From the NCBI RefSeq assembly GCF_001655615.1, contig NZ_CP011567.1, positions 5,713,001 through 5,777,000 of the forward strand: 64,000 bases of DNA. The letters run 5' to 3'. Origin of the DNA: Pseudomonas sp. GR 6-02. Lineage in GTDB: Bacteria > Pseudomonadota > Gammaproteobacteria > Pseudomonadales > Pseudomonadaceae. The notes under the pieces were generated by a model. That model made no database searches. It had not been told where the DNA came from and saw only the letters and a list, made by a program, of their open reading frames with translations. Every line of letters starts with the position of its first letter. Position 1 is the first letter of the stretch. Positions 35,120 through 42,756 of this stretch are shown in pieces. The position numbers and the translations under genes were made by a program.

Positions 35120-35786
35120 ACAGTTGCTGGGGCTTGAGGCCCCGAACGCGGGCACGAATACCGATTCGAAATGGACAGCCAACGATAACCTGCCAGTCAC
35201 CGGCCCGCTGGGCCTGGCAATGGGCAAGGGCGTGATGTTCGACACGACCCTGAAACTGTTACTCGACGAAAAAACCGCGGTAACCATTCCCGGCTCCCAG
35301 CAGATCTGGAGCGCCGGCACCATTGAGCTCGGGCAGTCGACCTGGTTGTCGCGCTATTACATGAACGACGAAGACTACTGGCTGCAAGTGCACACCACCG
35401 GCGACATCGCCGGGCAGGTCGAGTCGGTGATCCTGTTCAACTACCTCAGCTACGTCACCATCAACAGTGAAGCGGAGCTGCGGCGGCTGGCCGGCCCTCA
35501 AAGCCTGATCGGGCTGCCGACCTACACCCTCAACGGTGTCGAATACACCCGCGAATGGGGCACCGAGAACGGCCAGACCGAACTGGTGCCGTTGAGCGAA
35601 CACCTGAAGAATCCGGACGAAACATACAGCATCCAGCACTGTTCGATGTTGTACGCCCGCGAAACCGGCCTGACCGATCGCCGGGAATTCCTGCTGTTTT
35701 CCGTCGAAGAAGACGCCGAATGCACCATCAGCTTGAGCACTTCGCTGGGTATATCGCTGTACACCACCGACCTGAACACTTTTTAA
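35106..35786 (+). CDS. yjfK: YjfK-like protein, DUF2491
   Basis: The 226-residue protein begins MGWFKQLLGLEAPNAG, an amphipathic start followed by a soluble beta-rich domain (ETTFSRYYMNDEDYWLQ-type stretch LSRYYMNDEDYWLQVHTTG near residue 80). It matches DUF2491, E. coli YjfK, always found with PspA/DUF350 neighbours. No signal peptide or catalytic motif is visible; it is probably cytosolic and membrane-associated. It overlaps the channel gene by 14 bp and is 14 bp from DUF350. Confidence 0.83.
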   Translation: MGWFKQLLGLEAPNAGTNTDSKWTANDNLPVTGPLGLAMGKGVMFDTTLKLLLDEKTAVTIPGSQQIWSAGTIELGQSTWLSRYYMNDEDYWLQVHTTGDIAGQVESVILFNYLSYVTINSEAELRRLAGPQSLIGLPTYTLNGVEYTREWGTENGQTELVPLSEHLKNPDETYSIQHCSMLYARETGLTDRREFLLFSVEEDAECTISLSTSLGISLYTTDLNTF

Positions 35787-35800
35787 AAAGGAAGAAGTCC

Positions 35801-36229
35801 ATGCTTGAAGCGCTCTCTATCTCCCTGAACAAAGCCGCCGTGCTCGGGTTTGTTTTGTACATCCTCGGCGCCGCCGTGTTGTTCGCGCTGTTCCAGTTCA
35901 TCTACACCCGCATCACACCGCACCGGGAATTCGAGTTGATCCGTGCGGGCAACGTTGCGGCCGCCATCGCCCTGGGCGGCGCCATCATCGGATTCGCCAT
36001 TCCGGCCAGCAATGTGATCGCCTACTCGATCAGCATTCTGGACTTCGTCGTCTGGGCGGTGATCGCCGCTTTCGTACAACTGCTGGCGTTCCTGGTGACC
36101 AGCCTGGTGCTCAAAGGCGCCTCTGAACGCATCAAGAACGGCGAAATCGCTGCGGGTATCTATGTCGCGGCAGTGGCCATCAGCGTCGGCATGTTGAACG
36201 CCGCGTGCATGACCCCTTCCCAGAACTGA
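35801..36229 (+). CDS. yjfL: DUF350 membrane protein (YjfL-like)
   Basis: The 142-residue protein, preceded by AGGAAG, has four hydrophobic helices (about residues 12-35, 50-70, 78-102 and 116-134). FELIRAGNVAAAIALGGAIIGFA is the repeat-type signature of DUF350, so two related helix pairs are present. The domain is recurrent in stress operons with PspA, ATP-grasp peptide ligases and DUF1190. Transport is suspected but not shown. Confidence 0.85.
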   Translation: MLEALSISLNKAAVLGFVLYILGAAVLFALFQFIYTRITPHREFELIRAGNVAAAIALGGAIIGFAIPASNVIAYSISILDFVVWAVIAAFVQLLAFLVTSLVLKGASERIKNGEIAAGIYVAAVAISVGMLNAACMTPSQN

Positions 36230-36248
36230 TTGCGCCACGGAGATTGCG

Positions 36249-36977
36249 ATGAAACGAAGCAAGTACGTTCAGCTCTCGCTGGCGGCATCGGTCGCCATGG
36301 CGATATCAGGCTGCGGGCCGACGGAAAAAACCTACGAGATACACAAAAAGTACAACTTCCAGTCCGTCCAGCAGTGCGCCGATGAAAAACTCCCGGTCGA
36401 CATCTGTTCTGACGCCTATATGAAGGCCATGGCCCAGCATCGAAGCATTGCGCCGGTGTACGACAACCAGGCTGATTGCGACGCCGACTTTGTTGCCGAC
36501 TGGTGCCAGCAGGATTCCGCCGGCAAATTCATCCCCAAGCTCGGCGGTTTCGAACTGAGTGCCGATGGCGAGGTGACGCAGTCCGAAGTGGACGCGGCCA
36601 AGGCTAAATTGCCCGCATCGGAAGCGAATGCCGCAGGGTCGGGTTTCTCCGGCAGTAGCCTGCTGACAGGGCTGCTGATCGGCAACATGCTCAGCAGCAA
36701 CCGCAACAGCTACTACTCCGAACCGGTCTACCGCTATCGCGATGATCGCGGTGACTACTCGTCCTCGACACTCAGTCAGCGGGTATCGTCAGGTTCAACC
36801 TTCAACAGGTCCAATCAGGCGCGCTACGGCAGCAGTGGCAGTTACACCGACACCATCACTCGCAGCAAGCCGGTGTCCGTTGCATCGTCCACTTCCCGCG
36901 GCGGGTTCGGCAGCCAGGCCAGCGCACGCAGTGGCTGGGGTGGATCAGGCAAGAGCTTTGGCGGTTCGAGTAGCTAA
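36249..36977 (+). CDS. yjfM: DUF1190 lipoprotein (YjfM/YgiB-like)
   Basis: A lipoprotein signal with lipobox ISGC (Cys near residue 22) leads a Cys-containing globular region (QQCADEKLPVDICSDAY, NQADCDADFVADWC). A C-terminal third follows that is very rich in Ser, Gly, Arg and Tyr (SGSSTFNRS-like, ending GWGGSGKSFGGSSS). The four conserved cysteines may form disulfides in the periplasm. YjfM and YgiB of E. coli have this layout, and both genes precede an ATP-grasp GSP-synthase-like gene. Confidence 0.85.
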   Translation: MKRSKYVQLSLAASVAMAISGCGPTEKTYEIHKKYNFQSVQQCADEKLPVDICSDAYMKAMAQHRSIAPVYDNQADCDADFVADWCQQDSAGKFIPKLGGFELSADGEVTQSEVDAAKAKLPASEANAAGSGFSGSSLLTGLLIGNMLSSNRNSYYSEPVYRYRDDRGDYSSSTLSQRVSSGSTFNRSNQARYGSSGSYTDTITRSKPVSVASSTSRGGFGSQASARSGWGGSGKSFGGSSS

Positions 36978-36989
36978 GGGAACAAGGCC

Positions 36990-38147
36990 ATGAAGAAAAT
37001 CCTCTGCGCAGAGCGTCATGACTGGAAACAGACCGCCGAAAGCCTCGGCTTCCTGTTCCATACCATCGACGACGAACCCTATTGGGACGAGAGCGCGTAC
37101 TACCAGTTCACGCTCAAGCAGATCGAGAACGACCTCGAAGACCCGACCACCGAAGTTCATGAGATGTGCATGGACCTGGTGGCGCGAGTGGTGCAAAGCG
37201 AAGAGTTGCTGGAGCGCTTGAGCATCCCCGCGCCGTTCTTCGACATGGTTCGCACTTCATGGCTCGAAGGCCACCCGCACCTGTATGGGCGCATGGACTT
37301 CTCCTACAACGGCAGCGGGCCAGCCAAGCTGCTGGAACTCAACTACGACACGCCGACCAGCCTGTATGAGGCCGCGGCGTTTCAGTGGGGCTGGCTGGAA
37401 CAATGCATCGAGCGTGGCTTGCTGCCCAGGCACGCCGACCAGTTCAACAGCATCGACACCAAGCTGCATCAGGCTTTTGCCCAACTGCAGCTCAAACAGC
37501 CCTTCTATTTCGCCTCGATGAAAGACTCGGTCGAAGACAAGGGCACCACCGATTACCTGCGCCTGGTCGCGGAAAAGGTCGGCATCGAATCGCGGCACAT
37601 CGACATCGAAGACATTGGCCTCACCAGTGACGGACGTTTCGTCGACCTCGAGGATCGCTGGATCCCTCACCTGTTCAAACTGCATGCCTGGGAGTTCATC
37701 TTCCACGAACCCTTCGGCGCTGCAATTGCCCAGAGCGACACGCAGTTTTTCGAACCGCCCTGGAAATCCATCATCTCCAACAAGGGCATCCTGCCGCTGC
37801 TGTGGGAGTTCAACCAAGGTCACCCGAACCTGCTCGCGGCACACCTGGACTTCGATCCGAGCAAAGCGGTGCCCAAAGGTTGGGTGCGCAAGCCGTTCTT
37901 CTCACGGGAAGGCGCAAACATTGAGCTGCAAACCGCTGAGGGTCTGATCGTAAAAGAGGACGGCCCCTACACTGATGCGCCGTTTATCCTTCAGGAGTTT
38001 GCCCCGCTGCCGAAATTTGGCGACAGCTACACGCTGATCGGTTCCTGGGTGATCGGGGATCAGGCAGCCGGCATCGGCGTGCGTGAGGACAACAGCTTGA
38101 TTACCAAGGACTCGAGCCGGTTCTTGCCGCATCTGATACTCGACTGA
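36990..38147 (+). CDS. yjfC: Glutathionylspermidine synthase-like ATP-grasp ligase (YjfC/YgiC-like)
   Basis: The 385-residue protein matches the C-terminal synthetase half of E. coli Gss: GRMDFSYNGSGPAKLLELNYD (read in two parts) is the substrate and Mg site near residue 100. GILPLLWEFNQGHPNLL and KPFFSREGANIEL hold the ATP-grasp lysine and glycine loop. The amidase half of Gss is missing, as in YjfC and YgiC. The natural acceptor is unproven: polyamine, peptide and lipoprotein targets are all possible. It starts 12 bp after the DUF1190 gene. Confidence 0.88.
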   Translation: MKKILCAERHDWKQTAESLGFLFHTIDDEPYWDESAYYQFTLKQIENDLEDPTTEVHEMCMDLVARVVQSEELLERLSIPAPFFDMVRTSWLEGHPHLYGRMDFSYNGSGPAKLLELNYDTPTSLYEAAAFQWGWLEQCIERGLLPRHADQFNSIDTKLHQAFAQLQLKQPFYFASMKDSVEDKGTTDYLRLVAEKVGIESRHIDIEDIGLTSDGRFVDLEDRWIPHLFKLHAWEFIFHEPFGAAIAQSDTQFFEPPWKSIISNKGILPLLWEFNQGHPNLLAAHLDFDPSKAVPKGWVRKPFFSREGANIELQTAEGLIVKEDGPYTDAPFILQEFAPLPKFGDSYTLIGSWVIGDQAAGIGVREDNSLITKDSSRFLPHLILD

Positions 38148-38267
38148 GCCCTCCATCGCCCACTAAAAAGGACTGGTGTCGACATATCGTCAGACACCTA
38201 CAAGACTTACTGCGCAAATGCCGGATAATGGCGGCCATTCGTTTAGCCGTTATTCTGGTAATCCCCC

Positions 38268-40466
38268 ATGGAAATCAAGGTCAACTTTCTCGACAACCTG
38301 CGACTTGAAGCCAAGTTCGATGACTTCACGGTGGTGGCCGATCAACCTATCCGCTACAAGGGCGATGGCTCGGCACCGGGGCCGTTCGACTACTTCCTGG
38401 CTTCGTCGGCGCTGTGTGCGGCGTATTTTGTGAAGTTGTACTGCAACACGCGCAATATCCCCACGGATAACATCCGCCTGTCGCAGAACAATATTGTTGA
38501 CCCGGAAAACCGCTACAACCAGATTTTCAAGATCCAGGTCGAGTTGCCGGCGGACATCTCCGACAAGGACCGCCAGGGCATCCTGCGCTCCATCGACCGT
38601 TGCACCGTGAAGAAAGTGGTGCAAGCCGGGCCTGAATTTGTGATCGAAGAGGTGGACAACCTCGACGCCGACGCCCAGGCGTTGCTGATGCCTGCTTCTC
38701 ATTCAGAGGCGAACACTTACATTGCGGGCAAGGATCTGCCGCTGGAGCAAACCATCGCCAATATGTCGGCCATTCTGGCGGACCTGGGCATGAAGATTGA
38801 AATCGCCTCGTGGCGTAATATCGTGCCCAATGTGTGGTCGCTGCATATCCGCGATGCGCACTCGCCGATGTGCTTTACCAACGGCAAGGGTGCGACCAAG
38901 GAAGGCGCGCTGGCGTCGGCGTTGGGCGAGTTTATCGAGCGACTCAACTGCAACTTCTTCTACAACGACCAGTTCTGGGGCGAAGACATCGCCGACGCAG
39001 CGTTTGTGCACTACCCGGACGAACGCTGGTTCAAGCCTGGCCGTAAAGATGCACTGCCGGCCGAAATCCTCGACGAGTACTGCCTGAAGATTTACAACCG
39101 CGACGGCGAGCTGCGTGGCTCCCACCTGATCGACACCAACTCGGGCAATGAAGAGCGCGGCATCTGCTCACTGCCTTACGTGCGCCAGTCCGACGGCGAG
39201 GTGGTGTATTTCCCGTCCAACCTGATTGAAAACCTGTTCCTGAGCAACGGCATGAGTGCCGGTAACACGCTGGCCGAAGCCCAGGTGCAGTGCCTGTCGG
39301 AGATCTTCGAGCGCGCGGTAAAACGCGAAATCATCGAAGGTGAATTTGCCCTGCCGGATGTGCCGGCTCACGTGCTGGCGAAGTACCCCGGAATACTGGC
39401 CGGGATTCAGGCACTGGAAGAGCAAGGGTTCCCCGTGCTGGTGAAGGATGCGTCCCTGGGAGGTGAATTCCCGGTGATGTGCGTCACGTTGATGAACCCG
39501 CGTACCGGCGGTGTGTTCGCCTCGTTCGGCGCGCACCCGAGCCTGGAAGTGGCGCTGGAACGCAGCCTGACCGAATTGCTGCAGGGCCGCAGCTTCGAAG
39601 GCCTCAACGACCTGCCCCAGCCGACATTTGAAGGTCATGCGGTGACCGAGCCGAATAACTTCGTCGAGCACTTTATCGACTCCAGCGGCGTGGTGTCGTG
39701 GCGCTTCTTCAGCTCAAAATCGGATTACGAATTCGTGGAGTGGGACTTCTCCGGCCAAGGTGAAAACTCGAATGCCGAGGAAGCCGCGACCTTGTTCGGC
39801 ATTCTCGAAGGCATGGGCAAGGAAGTGTACATGGCGGTCTACGAGCATATCGGTGCAACGGCCTGCCGCATCCTGGTGCCAGACTATTCGGAAATTTATC
39901 CAGTAGACGATCTGATCTGGGATAACACCAACAAAGCGCTGTTCTTCCGCGCCGACATCCTGAACCTGCATCGCCTGGACGAAGAAGAGCTGCAAGCGCT
40001 GGTTGAGCGTCTGGTGGAAAGTGAGCTGGACGACTACACCGACATCACCACCTTGATCGGCATCGAATTTGACGACAATACCGCCTGGGGTCAGCTGACG
40101 ATCCTGGAGTTGAAGCTGCTGATCTATCTCGCCTTGCAACAATTTGAAGAAGCGAAAGAGGCGGTGGAAATGTTCCTGCAGTACAACGACAACACGGTTG
40201 AGCGCGGCTTGTTCTATCAAGCCGTGAATGTGGTGCTGGAGATGAAGCTGGACGAAGACCTGGAACTGGAAGACTACGAGGCCAACTTCCGCCGGATGTT
40301 TGGCAACGAGCGGATGGATGCAGCGATCGGATCGGTAGATAGCAGCGTGCGCTTCCATGGCTTGACGCCGACCAGCATGAAACTGGAGGGGCTCGATAGG
40401 CATTTGCGCTTGATCGAGAGCTACAAAAAACTGCACATGGCGCGGGCCAACATGACCGCCCTGTAG
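38268..40466 (+). CDS. OsmC domain / YcaO domain fusion protein
   Basis: Residues 1 to about 140 form an OsmC-like domain (PFDYFLASSALCAAYFVKLYC, read as two pieces, with two Cys residues in the usual peroxidatic region). The rest is an ATP-dependent YcaO domain (GKGATKEGALASALGEFIERL and NGMSAGNTLAEAQVQCLSEI, with the Glu residues that bind Mg-ATP). E. coli YcaO (about 586 residues) lacks the OsmC part and supports methylthiolation of ribosomal protein S12. At 732 residues this is the fused Pseudomonas form. No azoline cluster partners are adjacent. It is 120 bp from the yjf-like operon and may have its own promoter. Confidence 0.9.
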   Translation: MEIKVNFLDNLRLEAKFDDFTVVADQPIRYKGDGSAPGPFDYFLASSALCAAYFVKLYCNTRNIPTDNIRLSQNNIVDPENRYNQIFKIQVELPADISDKDRQGILRSIDRCTVKKVVQAGPEFVIEEVDNLDADAQALLMPASHSEANTYIAGKDLPLEQTIANMSAILADLGMKIEIASWRNIVPNVWSLHIRDAHSPMCFTNGKGATKEGALASALGEFIERLNCNFFYNDQFWGEDIADAAFVHYPDERWFKPGRKDALPAEILDEYCLKIYNRDGELRGSHLIDTNSGNEERGICSLPYVRQSDGEVVYFPSNLIENLFLSNGMSAGNTLAEAQVQCLSEIFERAVKREIIEGEFALPDVPAHVLAKYPGILAGIQALEEQGFPVLVKDASLGGEFPVMCVTLMNPRTGGVFASFGAHPSLEVALERSLTELLQGRSFEGLNDLPQPTFEGHAVTEPNNFVEHFIDSSGVVSWRFFSSKSDYEFVEWDFSGQGENSNAEEAATLFGILEGMGKEVYMAVYEHIGATACRILVPDYSEIYPVDDLIWDNTNKALFFRADILNLHRLDEEELQALVERLVESELDDYTDITTLIGIEFDDNTAWGQLTILELKLLIYLALQQFEEAKEAVEMFLQYNDNTVERGLFYQAVNVVLEMKLDEDLELEDYEANFRRMFGNERMDAAIGSVDSSVRFHGLTPTSMKLEGLDRHLRLIESYKKLHMARANMTAL

Positions 40467-40549
40467 GAGCCGGCTTGCTGGCGATCCAGGCGCCGCGGTT
40501 AACCAGGCAAACCGAGTTATCGTTCATCGCCAGCAAGCCGGCTCCTACA
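40462..40549. repeat. REP palindrome pair, family D, overlapping a stop codon
   Basis: TGTAGGAGCCGGCTTGCTGG at 40462-40481 is repeated inverted, ending at 40549, with a 24-bp arm and a 40-bp loop. The YcaO-fusion TAG stop (40464-40466) is the TAG inside the left arm, so the repeat edge forms the end of the gene. Confidence 0.92.
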
Positions 40550-40567
40550 ATATGGTGCGCAAAAGAA

Positions 40568-40602
40568 AACCCCCGACCAGTCGAGAGGACTGATCGGGGG
40601 TT
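40568..40602 (-). terminator. Intrinsic terminator of ssb
   Basis: An imperfect hairpin (AACCCCCGA...TCGGGGGTT with inner ccagtc/gactg pairing) lies 37 bp after the ssb stop. On the minus strand it is followed by TTTTCTTTT, so it ends the MFS-ssb transcript. Confidence 0.85.
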
Positions 40603-40639
40603 CCAGACCTAAACTTTACAAAAAAGTCTCAGGTAAGTC

Positions 40640-41158
40640 CTAGAACGGAATATCGTCATCAAAGCTGTCGAAATCCGGAGCCGGTTGCGGAGCAGCCTGC
40701 GGTGGAGCCGGGCGCGACTGTTGCGGTGCCGACTGCTGCGGACGCGGAGCCTGCTGGCGTGGGGCTGGAGCGGATTGCTGGTAGTTATTCCCGCCTTGTT
40801 GGTCGCCCTGTTGTGGACGGCCGCCCAGCAGTTGCATGGTGCCTTGCATGTCGACCACGATTTCAGTGGTGTAACGCTTGATACCGTCTTTTTCCCACTC
40901 GCGGGTCTGCAGCTTGCCTTCGATGTAGACCTGCGAACCTTTACGCAGGTATTCGCCGGCGATTTCGGCCACTTTGCCGAACATCGAAACACGGTGCCAT
41001 TCGGTCTTCTCGACCTTCTGACCGGTTTGCTTGTCGGTCCACTGTTCGCTGGTCGCCAGACTCAGGTTGGTCACGGCGTTACCGTTAGGCAAGTAGCGAA
41101 CTTCGGGATCCTGGCCGCAAGTGCCGACCAATATGACTTTGTTAACCCCACGGGCCAT
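40640..41158 (-). CDS. ssb: Single-stranded DNA-binding protein
   Basis: The 172-residue protein has the OB fold in residues 1-110 ([40 protein letters not shown]) and then a Gln/Pro/Arg-rich linker. It ends in the acidic tip [11 protein letters not shown], which binds partner proteins. The ribosome site TAGGAG overlaps the TAG stop of the MFS gene upstream, 9 bp away, so ssb is probably partly co-transcribed with it. I see no LexA box directly before it. Confidence 0.97.
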   Translation of the reverse strand: MARGVNKVILVGTCGQDPEVRYLPNGNAVTNLSLATSEQWTDKQTGQKVEKTEWHRVSMFGKVAEIAGEYLRKGSQVYIEGKLQTREWEKDGIKRYTTEIVVDMQGTMQLLGGRPQQGDQQGGNNYQQSAPAPRQQAPRPQQSAPQQSRPAPPQAAPQPAPDFDSFDDDIPF

Positions 41159-41167
41159 AACGTTCTC

Positions 41168-42565
41168 CTAGGCTACGCACGCTGCCTCGGCCGGGTTGTT
41201 CACCAGGCGCTCAAGGGTCGTGCGATCCAATAGTTCTGTGTCCAATTTGATGTAAATCGCCGCTTCATCAGCAACGATCACCGCATCTGTTACCCCTACG
41301 ACGGCCTTCAGGCGCTCAACCAGACCCGCTTCGCGGATCGCCTCGGGCGACAACGGCAAGCGCAGGCTCGTGACGTAAGGTGGTTCACGCATGGTAACAG
41401 CAAAGGCCAGCCAAAGTGCAGCCAGCCCGGCACATCCCAGGAACACAACCGACAAACCGCCGTGCTGAAACAGCCAGCCGCCGAGGATCCCGCCCAGTGC
41501 CGAACCGAGGAACTGACTGGTGGAATAAACCCCCATCGCCGTGCCTTTGCCGCCTGCCGGTGAAACCTTGCTGATCAGCGACGGCAAGGACGCTTCCAGC
41601 AGATTGAACGCGGTGAAAAACACCACCGTGCCGATCACCAGAGCCCGCAAGCTGTCGCCGAACTGCCAGAAGAATAGCTCAGTGAGCATCAGCGTCAGCA
41701 CCGCGCCCAATAAAACTCGTTTCATTTTGCGTTTCTTCTCGCCGTAGATAATGAACGGGATCATGGCGAAGAAGGAAATCAGCAGCGCAGCGAGGTACAC
41801 CCACCAGTGCTGCTCCTTGGGCAAACCGGCTTTTTCGACCAGCGCCAGGGGCAATGCAACGAAGCTCGACATCAACATCGCGTGCAACACAAAAATGCCC
41901 AGGTCCAGGCGCAGCAGGTCCGGGTGCTTGAGCGTCGGGATCAGTGCCTGACGCGCGACACCAGACTCGCGGTGCTGCAATGGCCCGGTGGCGCGCGGCA
42001 CCATGAACATCACGATGACGATACCGAGCAGCGCCATGCCGCCGGTGGCGAAGAACAGCCCCGAGAGGCCGAAGGCACGGGTCAGCAATGGCCCTACCAC
42101 CATGGCAATCGCGAACGACAGACCGATCGTCATGCCGATCATGGCCATGGCTTTGGTCCGATGCTGTTCCCGGGTCAGGTCCGACAGCAATGCCATGACC
42201 GCCGCAGAAATCGCCCCGGCGCCCTGCAGGATGCGTCCGGCGATGACGCCCCAGATCGAATCGGCATTGGCCGCCAGCACGCTGCCCAGAGCGAAGACGA
42301 TCAGCCCCAGGTAAATCACCGGACGACGACCGATGCGGTCGGAAATGAAGCCAAAGGGAATCTGAAAAATCGCCTGGGTCAGGCCGTAAGCGCCAATCGC
42401 CAACCCGATGAGGGCCGGGGTCGCGCCTGCCAGGTCCATCCCATAGGTCGCCAGCACCGGCAACACCATGAACATGCCAAGCATACGGAAGGCGAACACC
42501 AGGGCCAGACCGCTTGCTGCGCGGGTCTCACTGCCACTCATGCGTTCGCTGTGGGGATCGTGCAT
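41168..42565 (-). CDS. MFS transporter, YajR-like with C-terminal ferredoxin-like domain
   Basis: About 12 hydrophobic helices occupy residues 20-390, with the loop 2-3 motif GFISDRIGRRPVI. About 65 C-terminal residues (SPEAIREAGLVERLKAVVG and IYIKLDTELLDRTTLERLV) form a small soluble domain like the YAM domain of E. coli YajR. YajR substrates are unknown. The gene lies between ssb and the divergent uvrA. An ATG at 42541 is an alternative start. Confidence 0.87.
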   Translation of the reverse strand: MHDPHSERMSGSETRAASGLALVFAFRMLGMFMVLPVLATYGMDLAGATPALIGLAIGAYGLTQAIFQIPFGFISDRIGRRPVIYLGLIVFALGSVLAANADSIWGVIAGRILQGAGAISAAVMALLSDLTREQHRTKAMAMIGMTIGLSFAIAMVVGPLLTRAFGLSGLFFATGGMALLGIVIVMFMVPRATGPLQHRESGVARQALIPTLKHPDLLRLDLGIFVLHAMLMSSFVALPLALVEKAGLPKEQHWWVYLAALLISFFAMIPFIIYGEKKRKMKRVLLGAVLTLMLTELFFWQFGDSLRALVIGTVVFFTAFNLLEASLPSLISKVSPAGGKGTAMGVYSTSQFLGSALGGILGGWLFQHGGLSVVFLGCAGLAALWLAFAVTMREPPYVTSLRLPLSPEAIREAGLVERLKAVVGVTDAVIVADEAAIYIKLDTELLDRTTLERLVNNPAEAACVA

Positions 42566-42756
42566 GGAAAAACCTCATCTGAACCGGCGGCGATTCTACC
42601 AGTCCCATCGATTGACGGGGTATATAGCGACGCTATGACGCGCGCAGATGACGCAATCTTCATGCAAGCTTGCGCGCCCCTCATTTGATAGTGTGCATCC
42701 ATCCAGTATTTGGCCGTATACTCCTACGTTTTCGACGCCCGCCGAGCGAGGCCACT

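Noticed and set aside
42566..42756. LexA box before uvrA
   Set aside because: No CTGT-N8-ACAG palindrome is present in the divergent spacer. SOS control by a degenerate box cannot be excluded.
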